A stretch of DNA of 64,000 nucleotides from Pseudarthrobacter sp. MM222 (GTDB taxonomy: Bacteria > Actinomycetota > Actinomycetes > Actinomycetales > Micrococcaceae): the NCBI RefSeq assembly GCF_947090775.1, contig NZ_OX352321.1, positions 248,001 to 312,000 on the forward strand. Direction: 5' to 3'. Below, in pieces: positions 1 through 7,488 of this stretch (positions are counted from its first letter, which is position 1; each line of letters starts with the position of its first letter). The position numbers were made by a program, and so were the translations under genes. The notes under the pieces were generated by a model. It saw only the letters and a list, made by a program, of their open reading frames with translations. It was not told the DNA's origin and did no database searches.

Positions 1-222
1 TTCGATGACCGCCGTCGACCGGCAATGCGGGATCGCGATACCGCCGGGGACGCCCGTGGCAGTCTTGGATTCCCGGGCAAAGGCGTCGGCGAAGAGGCCT
101 TCGGCCTCGGTGGCGCGTCCGGTGGCCGCAACTCTGCCTGCCAGATGCCGGATCACGTCCTCGGGCGAGCTGCCCAGGTTCTGGTCGAGCTCGACCAGTT
201 CGGTTGTAATGAGCTGAGTCAC
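1..222 (-). CDS. fruA: PTS fructose transporter, EIIA end (partial, runs off left edge)
   Basis: Only the first 74 residues are in the window. Reading the minus strand from a GTG at 222, the protein opens VTQLITTELVELDQN and carries IAIPHCR near residue 65, the EIIA(fructose) motif whose histidine is phosphorylated by HPr. The full protein is presumably a fused EIIABC permease that imports fructose as fructose 1-phosphate. A GGAAGG ribosome site lies about 8 nt before the GTG, and the gene begins 2 nt after the fruK stop, so the two are co-transcribed. The domain call is firm; the fusion to EIIB and EIIC is inferred because that sequence is outside the window. Confidence 0.9.
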   Translation of the reverse strand, partial: MTQLITTELVELDQNLGSSPEDVIRHLAGRVAATGRATEAEGLFADAFARESKTATGVPGGIAIPHCRSTAVIE

Positions 223-224
223 TG

Positions 225-1211
225 TCAATCCTTCCGGAGGGCCGTGATGGTTACGGCATCAGGGGTGGTTTGGTGGACTGCCGGGACGGTGGAGCCCGGC
301 AGGGAAGCGGCGGCGGCACCATGGGCCACAGCCTGACGCAGACAATCGACCGGGGCATCGCCCTGGCTGGAGGCGAGCAGGTAGCCGGCCAGCGACGAGT
401 CGCCGGCTCCGACAGTGCTGACCGCGGTGACCGGCGGATGCGTGGCGAGCCACGCGCCGTCGGCCGTCACAAGCACCGCACCCTTGGAGCCGAGGGTTGC
501 CAGGACGGCGCCCACTCCGGAACGCACGACGGCGCCAGCGGCGGCCGCGGCAGCCTCCGGGTCCGCTTCGAGCTCCTCGGCGGTCTTGTTGGTGGCGAAT
601 CCGGCTGCGGCAGCCAGTTCCACCAGTTCCTCGGCATTGGGTTTCAACAGATCAGGTTTCCCGGCGGCGTCGCCCGAAACGGCGGCGGCGAGCGGTTCCC
701 CTGAGGAGTCGACGGCGATGCGTGGGGCATCGGTCCCGCCGTGGATGGACCGTAGCCGCCGGGTGACGGTGGCGTAGAAGTCGGCCGGAACTCCTGGTGG
801 GAGCGAACCGGCCAGGACAACCCAGCTGGCGCCGCGGGAGTGGTCCAGGAGCAGCCCGATCAGGGCCTCCTGCTGGTCCTCACTCAGCACCGGGCCGGGT
901 TCGTTGATTTTGGTCGTGACGCCGCCGGGCTCCGTGAGTGCCACGTTGCTGCGCAGCGGCTCGCCAATGGGAAGAGCGGCGAACGGGACGTCGCCGTCCC
1001 GCAGCCCGGCGAGGACCGGATCGGCCTCGGCCCCGGGCAGCACCGCGATGGTCTTCAGCCCGGAGGCGACCAGGGCTCGGGAGACGTTGACTCCCTTGCC
1101 CCCGGACTCCTGCCGGACGGAGACGGCCCGCTGGACCTCGCCGCGGAGCAAGGGTCCTGGCAGGGCGACGGTGCGGTCCAGGCTGGGGTTGGCGGTCAGG
1201 GTGACAATCAT
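225..1211 (-). CDS. fruK: 1-phosphofructokinase
   Basis: The 328-residue PfkB/ribokinase-family kinase converts fructose 1-phosphate, the product of the fructose PTS, to fructose 1,6-bisphosphate. The N-terminal TANPSLDRTV is characteristic of FruK and LacC kinases. GGKGVNVSRAL (about residues 37-47) is the first PfkB signature, and GAGDSS (about residue 267) supplies the anion hole and the catalytic aspartate. The start overlaps the stop of the DeoR regulator by 4 nt and fruA follows after 2 nt, giving a tight fruR-fruK-fruA operon. LacC (tagatose 6-phosphate kinase) is an alternative family member, but the EIIA-fructose neighbour settles the assignment. Confidence 0.95.
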   Translation of the reverse strand: MIVTLTANPSLDRTVALPGPLLRGEVQRAVSVRQESGGKGVNVSRALVASGLKTIAVLPGAEADPVLAGLRDGDVPFAALPIGEPLRSNVALTEPGGVTTKINEPGPVLSEDQQEALIGLLLDHSRGASWVVLAGSLPPGVPADFYATVTRRLRSIHGGTDAPRIAVDSSGEPLAAAVSGDAAGKPDLLKPNAEELVELAAAAGFATNKTAEELEADPEAAAAAAGAVVRSGVGAVLATLGSKGAVLVTADGAWLATHPPVTAVSTVGAGDSSLAGYLLASSQGDAPVDCLRQAVAHGAAAASLPGSTVPAVHQTTPDAVTITALRKD

Positions 1212-2008
1212 GCGACCACCACCTCGACGCCGGCCTCGGCAAGGGCGTCGGCGAGTGCCTGGCTTGGTTTCGTGTCAGTGATCAAGGTGTCCAGATCTTT
1301 CAACGAGGCGAACTGGACGAGGGTCTCCGCGTCCAGCTTGGAGGAATCAGCCAGCACCACGATGCGGCGCGCTGATTGGACGAAGGCAGCCTTGACAGCG
1401 GCTTCTTCAGGGTCGGGGGTGCTCAGCCCGAAGGCTGCATGGATGCCGTTGGTGCCGATGAAGGCGATGTCCGGGCGGATCCGGCGGGCCGCTTCCACCG
1501 TTGACTGGCCGACGGCGGCCTGCGTGAGTCCGCGGACCTTCCCGCCGAGCAGGTGGAGGGCGATGCCGGGTTCACCGGACAGCTTGACCGCGATGGGCAG
1601 CGCGTGGGTGATGACGACGAGTTCGTTTCCGGAACCGGGTGCACTGCCGCCGGCCGTCCGCGCGGCCAGGAGTTCCGCGAGGGCCTCGGTGCTGGAGCCT
1701 GCGTCGATGAGGACGCTGCCGGAATGGTCCTTGGGGATGAGAGCGAGGGCGGCCTCGGCGATGCGGGTCTTTTCCGGCTGGCGGAGGACGGTCCGCTCAA
1801 GGATGCTTTCCTCCGTGGTGCTGAAGCGGTCCGGGGACACCGCGCCGCCATGGACGCGGCGTACGCTGCCGGCCGTTTCGAGGGCAGCCAGGTCGCGGCG
1901 GATCGTCTCGGTGGTGATGCTGAAGCGTTCGGCAAGGTCCGTGACGCTGGCCCGCCCACGGGCGGTGATGAGCCCAACAATCAGCTGTTGGCGTTCTTCG
2001 GCGAACAC
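1208..2008 (-). CDS. DeoR-family regulator of the fructose operon
   Basis: The 266-residue repressor has the DeoR layout. Residues 1-55 form a winged helix-turn-helix (SVTDLAERF then TTETIRRDL). A C-terminal sugar-phosphate sensor follows, with the family motif IDAGSST near residue 95 and a conserved GTNGI segment near residue 185. It is the first gene of the operon and probably represses it until a fructose phosphate (typically fructose 1-phosphate) accumulates. A sigma70-like promoter and a perfect 14-bp palindrome lie just upstream, so autoregulation is likely. It is the FruR-type DeoR protein by position; the effector is inferred from the neighbours. Confidence 0.92.
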   Translation of the reverse strand: MFAEERQQLIVGLITARGRASVTDLAERFSITTETIRRDLAALETAGSVRRVHGGAVSPDRFSTTEESILERTVLRQPEKTRIAEAALALIPKDHSGSVLIDAGSSTEALAELLAARTAGGSAPGSGNELVVITHALPIAVKLSGEPGIALHLLGGKVRGLTQAAVGQSTVEAARRIRPDIAFIGTNGIHAAFGLSTPDPEEAAVKAAFVQSARRIVVLADSSKLDAETLVQFASLKDLDTLITDTKPSQALADALAEAGVEVVVA

Positions 2009-2062
2009 TGGCCCTCCCTTGCGTCAGTACCGGAACCCCACGGTGGGTCCCTGGCCGCTTCC

Positions 2063-2124
2063 GTGACAGCTGTCACACGAAGTGGAATTGGTTGACTTTA
2101 TCTTTGATCGTGTTGCTTTGTCAA
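2063..2124 (-). promoter_or_regulatory. fructose operon promoter and palindromic operator
   Basis: On the minus strand, TTGACA (2124-2119) and TAAAGT (2100-2095) are separated by 18 bp, a good sigma70-type promoter for fruR-fruK-fruA. Just downstream of the expected transcription start is the perfect 14-bp palindrome GTGACAGCTGTCAC (2063-2076), a plausible operator for the DeoR protein. The promoter elements are directly visible; which protein binds is inference. Confidence 0.65.
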
Positions 2125-2159
2125 TGGAAACCAACATGAACACAGAAGCGCGGTGCCTG

Positions 2160-2715
2160 GTGCGGGGGGACATGCCCATTTTTAGGCCCCGGCCGCTCGG
2201 GACATGCTCATTCTTACGCCCGGCAGCGCGGGACATGCTCATTTTTCGCGCCGAGGAATGGGCAGGTGGGGTATATGTCCAGTGGCCGACGCGGGCACGG
2301 AACATGTCCAGTGGCCGGGCGGGGCAGCGCGGGACATGTCCATTGGTCGTGCTGGGCACCGCGGGGCATGCTCATTGTTCGCCACGGCGGTGCGGAACAT
2401 GCTCATTTTTCGCGCCGAGGAATGGCCAGATTCGCTATATGTGCAGTGGCCGGCGCCGGCACGGGACATGTCCAGTGGCCGGGCCGGGCAGCGTGGGGCA
2501 TGTCCATTGGTCGTGCTGGGCACCGCGGGGCATGCCCACTCTTGCCGCGCCAGCGCGGGGACATGCTCATTGTTCGCGCCGACGAATGGGCGGATTGGGT
2601 GTCTGTCCACGGGTCGGCGCGGGCACGGAACATGTCCAGTGGCCGCCGGGGCGAGCGCGGGACATGTCCATTGGTCGGCGCGACCGAGGAGCATGTCCAG
2701 TGGCCGGGCCCGGGT
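2160..2715. repeat. higher-order tandem repeat: 164-bp unit of five CATG-centred boxes
   Basis: Seventeen boxes share a core such as GGACATGTCC, GGACATGCTC or GTATATGTCC. Their CATG (or TATG/TCTG) starts are at 2171, 2203, 2234, 2274, 2303, 2335, 2367, 2398, 2438, 2467, 2499, 2531, 2562, 2602, 2631, 2663 and 2692. Steps run 40, 29, 32, 32, 31 and then repeat, so every box recurs 164 bp later (the last is 161). There are three full copies preceded by the last two boxes of a fourth. Many cores are perfect palindromes. Because 164 is not a multiple of three, the same peptides appear in successive frames, which argues against coding. No other gene is visible in 2125-2831. Confidence 0.9.
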
Positions 2716-2831
2716 GCGGGCCCGGCCGGTCACACGGCTGGGAAAGCCCAACGGGCCAGGGCCGGTCCAAACCACCAGGGTCGGGACCGGCGCGCAGGTT
2801 GCTTGCCCAGTGCGGCGCAGCAAGGGACGAC

Positions 2832-3095
2832 TTAGATGCCGCCGTCACGGCTTTCATTGCGAGTGATCGTCTCGCCGGTGTTGGGGTCGACGACCGAGCG
2901 CGTCTCGCTGACCCGGCGGCTGCGTCCACGGCCGGGGGAGGCGAGGACCAGGGAAGCGATGAGTCCGATGACGCCGACCACCATCAGGATGTAGCCGACC
3001 ATGGCCTGGTCGACATTCGGGATCAGGCCGGGAGCGACGGCCCAGGCGAGGATGGCGCCGAGGGCGATGAGGAAGATGGAGGAACCGATTCTCAT
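2832..3095 (-). CDS. DUF6458-like small membrane protein
   Basis: The 87-residue protein begins MRIGSSIFLIALGAIL. It has two predicted transmembrane helices (about residues 4-22 and 32-54) and a charged cytoplasmic-looking tail rich in arginine and serine, ending TRNESRDGGI. The layout matches the small actinobacterial DUF6458 family, whose function is unknown. I chose the ATG at 3095 because AAGGAG lies 6 nt before it; a longer frame to 3182 has no comparable ribosome site. It stands alone, divergent from fabF, with the CATG repeat array beyond its 3' end. Confidence 0.75.
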   Translation of the reverse strand: MRIGSSIFLIALGAILAWAVAPGLIPNVDQAMVGYILMVVGVIGLIASLVLASPGRGRSRRVSETRSVVDPNTGETITRNESRDGGI

Positions 3096-3336
3096 GACTT
3101 GCTCCTTGTTGTCCGTGGACGGATAGGTATTGCTAAGTCTGCTGTCAATCGACACGCTACATCCCGGTACCTGTCGTTTCAACGAACCGGCCGAGGCAAA
3201 TGCCGCGCCGTTTCCGGACGGGCACCCGTCGGCGGCACGTACGCTTAAGGGGTGCTTGGCGTCAGCTCTCGAAGCACGCCCGCCCTCGCACTCCCAGCGG
3301 GTCTATCGGCGGGCCTCACAGAAACCCGGTTCGCAA

Positions 3337-4557
3337 ATGTCTGAAGTTTCCCCCCGAGTCGTCATTACCGGGCTGGGCGCGGTGACCCCCGTCGGCGGCA
3401 CTGCTGCCGAATCCTGGGATGCCCTGTTGGCCGGCCGCTCCGGAATCGCGGCCCTCGCCGACGACTGGGCCCAGGCGCTCCCCGTCCGTCTGGCCGGGCG
3501 GGTCACCTTGGACGTGGCAGCATTGCTCTCCACTCCCGAATACAAAAGGATGGACCGCTGCGGCCAACTCGCGTTGATTGCGTCGAGGGAGGCATGGGCC
3601 CAGGCCGGCCGCCCGGACGCGGACCCCGAGAGGCTGGCGGTGGTTATTGGCTCCGGCTACGGCGGCCTGGACACCACCCTGGAACAGGCCCGGACGCTCG
3701 ATGCCAGCGGTCCCCGGCGTGTGTCCCCCCATACGCTCACGCGCATCATGACAAACGCCCCTTCGGCCTGGGTGTCCATGGAAGTCGGCGCCAAGGGCGG
3801 CGCGAGGACCCCGGTGAGCGCTTGCGCCTCGGGCGCCGAGGCGATCTCCCAGGGTGCGGACATGATCCGGGCCGGTGCCGCGGACGTCGTGATTGCCGGT
3901 GGCGTGGACTCCTGCATCAACGGCCTGATCATCAGCGGCTTTGCCCAAATTCGGGCCCTGTCCACCCGCAATGAGGACCCGCAGTCCGCATCCCGGCCGT
4001 TCGACCGTGACCGGGATGGCTTCGTGCTGGCTGAAGGCGCCGGGATTCTCGTGCTGGAACGCGAAGACCACGCGCGCGCCCGTGGCGCGGCAATCCTGGG
4101 CGTGGTGGCGGGGACCGCAGTGACGTCCGACGCCGTCGACATCGTCGCCGCCGATCCGGCCATGCAACGCCGCGTCATGGAGAAGGCCCTCGCGGCCGCG
4201 GAACTGAGTCCCCAGGACATCGGGCTTGTCCACGCCCACGCGACTTCCACGCCGGTGGGGGACCGCCTGGAGGCAGACGCCATCAAGGCCGTCCTCGGCA
4301 ATCAGGTTCCGGTTACCTCAACCAAGTCCCTTACCGGACACCTTCTCGGCGGCGCGGGCGCGCTCGGCGCCGTCGTGATGGTGCAGGCGTTGCGCTCGGG
4401 AGCGTTGCCGGGCACCCGCAACCTTCAGGCGCCCGGTGACGGGGTGGACCTCAACATCATCCCGGAAACGGTCTCGGGCTTGTCCGCGACGGCGGGCATC
4501 ACCAACGCTTTCGGCTTCGGCGGCCACAGTGCCGCGCTGGTGATCACCGAAAGCTAG
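3337..4557 (+). CDS. fabF: 3-oxoacyl-ACP synthase (KAS II type)
   Basis: The 406-residue condensing enzyme extends acyl-ACP with malonyl-ACP in fatty-acid synthesis. The full triad is present: Cys163 in SACASGAE, His301 in HAHATSTPVGD and His335 in LTGHLLGG, at nearly the residue numbers of E. coli FabF. The start MSEVSPRVVITG at 3337 is where family similarity begins; the upstream in-frame extension looks non-coding. No acpP, fabD or fabH is adjacent, so this may be a second, stand-alone KAS rather than the housekeeping copy. An esterase follows 9 nt downstream. Confidence 0.92.
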   Translation: MSEVSPRVVITGLGAVTPVGGTAAESWDALLAGRSGIAALADDWAQALPVRLAGRVTLDVAALLSTPEYKRMDRCGQLALIASREAWAQAGRPDADPERLAVVIGSGYGGLDTTLEQARTLDASGPRRVSPHTLTRIMTNAPSAWVSMEVGAKGGARTPVSACASGAEAISQGADMIRAGAADVVIAGGVDSCINGLIISGFAQIRALSTRNEDPQSASRPFDRDRDGFVLAEGAGILVLEREDHARARGAAILGVVAGTAVTSDAVDIVAADPAMQRRVMEKALAAAELSPQDIGLVHAHATSTPVGDRLEADAIKAVLGNQVPVTSTKSLTGHLLGGAGALGAVVMVQALRSGALPGTRNLQAPGDGVDLNIIPETVSGLSATAGITNAFGFGGHSAALVITES

Positions 4558-4566
4558 GCTGGCCCC

Positions 4567-5205
4567 ATGGAGACAGTCGTCTGGTCCAAGCCGGAACACG
4601 AACGCGATGGAACGCCGCTGCTGGTCATGATGCACGGGTACGGAACCGACGAATCCCGGATGATGAAACTCTTTGACGGCCTGCCGTCCGCGTTCAGCTG
4701 CGCCGCGCTTCGCGGTCCGAAAGTGATCGGGGACCACCACGGCTGGTTCCTGCTGGACTACTTCCTGACCCACGACTTCGCGGACGTCATCTCCTCGACC
4801 AACGCCGTTTTTAACTGGATCGAGTCCGTCAAGGACCGGCACAGCAGCGTCAGCCTGCTTGGATATTCGCAGGGAATGGCCATGGCGAGCACCCTGCTGC
4901 GCCTGCGGCCGACTCAGTTCCGGGCCACGGTGGGGCTTTCCGGCTTCGTGCTGCAGAACGAGCTCCTGGCTATGAGCGAGTCCTTCGAGACGCGCCCGCC
5001 GTTCTTCTGGGGCCGGGACAAGGATGACATGGTCATCAACGACGCCGCCACGGAGCACACCGAGGAATGGCTGCACGAACACACGCAGCTCACGGCCCGG
5101 ACATACCCAGGCATCGGCCACAGCATCTCCAAAGAGGAGCTCGTGGACGTCAGCGCCTTCCTCCGCCACTACGTGCTCCGCCCGGTGACCGCCTCGCAAG
5201 GCTAG
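4567..5205 (+). CDS. alpha/beta-hydrolase, carboxylesterase/phospholipase type
   Basis: The 212-residue cytoplasmic hydrolase belongs to the small acyl-protein-thioesterase/carboxylesterase group. HGYGTDES near residue 20 supplies the oxyanion region. LGYSQGM carries the nucleophile Ser101, GRDKDDMVI the acid (Asp151 or Asp153) and GIGHSIS the base His185. Length and motif spacing fit the family. It starts 9 nt after fabF and is probably co-transcribed with it, but its natural ester is not evident from the sequence. Confidence 0.85.
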   Translation: METVVWSKPEHERDGTPLLVMMHGYGTDESRMMKLFDGLPSAFSCAALRGPKVIGDHHGWFLLDYFLTHDFADVISSTNAVFNWIESVKDRHSSVSLLGYSQGMAMASTLLRLRPTQFRATVGLSGFVLQNELLAMSESFETRPPFFWGRDKDDMVINDAATEHTEEWLHEHTQLTARTYPGIGHSISKEELVDVSAFLRHYVLRPVTASQG

Positions 5206-5332
5206 GGACGCCACGGGCCAACTGCGGCAGCACCAAAAGGGGCGCCAGCTCGGCTAGGTGCCAGAAGCGGCACCGCCCCCGCACAGCCCCGCGAGGGGCC
5301 CGAGGCGTTTTTATCCATTTGCGCGCTGAATT

Positions 5333-5346
5333 TGTAAGCGCTTACA
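5333..5346. promoter_or_regulatory. LacI-type operator
   Basis: TGTAAGCGCTTACA is a perfect 14-bp palindrome with the central CG typical of LacI/GalR operators. It lies 56 bp before the GTG of the LacI-family gene, so autoregulation and control of the downstream phosphorylase genes is the simple reading. Binding itself is inferred. Confidence 0.75.
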
Positions 5347-5402
5347 CTCGAGTACGGCCATGATGACGGCCACTTGATCCGGGGGAAGAAAGGGCCGAGC
5401 CC

Positions 5403-6437
5403 GTGCTGCAGGCAAAGACCCCGCGCGTCACCATCCAGGACGTCGCTGCCCTGTCCGGGCTCTCCATCTGCACCGTTTCGAGGGCGCTGCGCAGGCTGCC
5501 CAATGTTTCCGAAAGCGCCCAGGTCAAGGTCGCCGACGCCGCCGCCAAGCTCGGCTACAAGGCCTCGTCCGCTGCCTCGCGGCTCGCCGGCGGCAGCACC
5601 GGCGCCGTCGCCATCATCGCTCCCACTGCCACGGCGTGGTTCTTCGCCCGCGCAGTAGAGGCCGCCGAGGAAGTCTTTGCGGACAGCGGCTACGACACCG
5701 TCCTGATCAGCCTGCGGAACAGCCCCAGTGTGCAGCGCAAGCTGTTCGGCGACCTCGAAGGGCTCGCCCAGCGGGTCGACGGCGTGCTGCTGCTGAACAT
5801 CGCCCTTAGCGAAACGGAAATGGCAGCCCTCGCCGCCTCGGGCCTGGCCGTTGCCAGTGTGGGCATGCACGGCGTCCCCTGGGACAACGTCGGCATCGAC
5901 AACGAGGAAGCGGCCTTTACCGCCACCGACCATCTGCTCCGACTTGGCCACTGGGATGTGGCCATGCTGGCCGGCAGCGAAGCCGGCGAAGCCTCCCTGG
6001 TCACCGCCAACGAGCGGCTCAAGGGCTTTGAACGGGCCCTCTCCGAGCATGAACTAACCGTGGATCCGGACCTGGTGCTGGACGCCGGCTCCAGTATCGA
6101 GGGCGGCCGGCGGGCCATGACGGAGCTGATCGAAAACCGCAGGATGCCCACAGCGATCTTCGCCGGTTGTGACGAAACGGCCTTCGGCGCGGTGATGGCT
6201 TTGCGGGACCTCGGTTTGTCAGCACCGAAAAACGTGTCCATCATAGGAATAGACGATCATCAGATGAGCTGGTTCATGGGACTGACCACGATTGCCCAGC
6301 CAGTAGCAGACCAGGGCGCGTTCGCCGCCAACCTGCTCGTTGAAAGACTTCACCGCCCGGGGCTTCCGAATCCCCCGTCCAGCCACGTGCTGGAGACCAA
6401 ATTGGTTGAGCGCAAGAGCACCCGCCGCCGACGTTGA
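5403..6437 (+). CDS. LacI-family transcriptional regulator
   Basis: The 344-residue repressor has an N-terminal LacI helix-turn-helix (VTIQDVAALSGLS, then TVSRALR, about residues 8-32). A periplasmic-binding-protein-like sensor follows, with AGCDETAFGA and the GIDDHQMS segment near residues 258-285. GTG at 5403 is used, with GAAAGGG about 10 nt upstream. A perfect palindromic operator precedes it. The next genes are beta-phosphoglucomutase and a GH65 phosphorylase, so the inducer is probably a glucose disaccharide or its phosphorylated product. Confidence 0.92.
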   Translation: MLQAKTPRVTIQDVAALSGLSICTVSRALRRLPNVSESAQVKVADAAAKLGYKASSAASRLAGGSTGAVAIIAPTATAWFFARAVEAAEEVFADSGYDTVLISLRNSPSVQRKLFGDLEGLAQRVDGVLLLNIALSETEMAALAASGLAVASVGMHGVPWDNVGIDNEEAAFTATDHLLRLGHWDVAMLAGSEAGEASLVTANERLKGFERALSEHELTVDPDLVLDAGSSIEGGRRAMTELIENRRMPTAIFAGCDETAFGAVMALRDLGLSAPKNVSIIGIDDHQMSWFMGLTTIAQPVADQGAFAANLLVERLHRPGLPNPPSSHVLETKLVERKSTRRRR

Positions 6438-6546
6438 TGCCGGCAAGGCCGACGTCCGGCCAGTTTTCCAGAGAGATTCCGTACCCGCGTGCCCCCTACG
6501 CGCAATCGGCCCCGACTTCCCGCAAGGTCTGAAAGGACATCGACTA

Positions 6547-7290
6547 ATGACTGAGTTTTCCAACGGCACCGCAAGTGCCGACGCGATCGACGGCGCCACC
6601 GCCATCCTCTTTGACCTCGACGGCGTGCTGACGCCGACGGCGATCGTGCACGAGCACGCGTGGCAGGATCTCTTCGACGGTTTCCTGAAGGCCACCCCGG
6701 AGGTGCCTGCCTACCGCGAAAGCGACTACTTCGACCACATCGACGGCAAGCCCCGCTTCGACGGCGTCCGGGACTTCCTGGCCTCCCGGGACATCGTCCT
6801 GCCGGAAGGCCCGCTGGATGACGATCCCGCAAATGACACCGTGCATGGACTGGGCAACCGAAAAAACAAGGTCTTCAACGACATCGTGGCCGCGGGCGGC
6901 GTCGAGCCGTATGAAGGCTCCGTGCGTTTCATCGCGGCCGCGCAGGCCCGCGGCCTGAAGCTCGCCGTCGTGTCCTCGTCCCGCAACGCACCCGCAGTGC
7001 TCAAGGCCGCGGGACTTTCCGAGCACTTCCCGGTGGTGGTGGACGGCGTCGTCGCAGTGGCTGAAGGACTTCCCGGCAAGCCCAGCCCTGCCACCTACCA
7101 ATACGCCGCCCGGCTGCTGGGCCTGCCAAGCGAGGAATGCGTCGTCGTGGAGGACGCCGTCTCCGGCGTCCAGGCCGGAAGCGCGGGGAACTTCCACTCT
7201 GTGATCGGCGTGGACCGGGGAGCGGGCCGGGAGACCCTGCTGGCCGCGGGCGCCACCCTGGTGGTCAACGACCTCGACGATCTCCTCTAG
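6547..7290 (+). CDS. pgmB: beta-phosphoglucomutase-type HAD phosphatase
   Basis: The 247-residue HAD-superfamily protein interconverts beta-glucose 1-phosphate and glucose 6-phosphate. FDLDGVLTPT holds the nucleophile Asp23 and acid/base Asp25. SSSRNA near residue 141 is motif II, GKPSPATY gives the motif III lysine, and VVVEDAVSGVQAG is the metal-binding motif IV. ATG 6547 follows GAAAGGACAT and ends a 109-nt gap after the LacI gene. Neighbouring GH65 phosphorylase produces the beta-glucose 1-phosphate it needs. A related sugar-phosphate phosphatase role is possible but less likely here. Confidence 0.9.
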   Translation: MTEFSNGTASADAIDGATAILFDLDGVLTPTAIVHEHAWQDLFDGFLKATPEVPAYRESDYFDHIDGKPRFDGVRDFLASRDIVLPEGPLDDDPANDTVHGLGNRKNKVFNDIVAAGGVEPYEGSVRFIAAAQARGLKLAVVSSSRNAPAVLKAAGLSEHFPVVVDGVVAVAEGLPGKPSPATYQYAARLLGLPSEECVVVEDAVSGVQAGSAGNFHSVIGVDRGAGRETLLAAGATLVVNDLDDLL

Positions 7291-7488
7291 CCAGACGCGG
7301 CTCTAGCGCGGCCTGGCCAGGACTCGCACCCGGCCAGGACCCGTGCGCGACGCTGGCTCTAGCCCGCGCCGCGCCGAGCCGGCCGCAGCCCTAGCCCGCC
7401 CCAACCCGGGCTTCGGCGCCGCGATATCTTCCGACCGCTCCACTTTTCACCGCAATGCTTGACCCGCCCAAAAAGGAAACTGACCATC

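Noticed and set aside
2160..2715. CRISPR array
   Set aside because: Intervals between boxes are themselves repeated every 164 bp rather than being unique spacers, boxes vary in sequence, and no cas genes are nearby.
2082..3248. Long open frames across the CATG repeat array on both strands (up to 388 residues)
   Set aside because: The 164-bp period moves the reading frame by two each copy, so the same peptides show up in several frames on both strands. None has a ribosome site or family resemblance.
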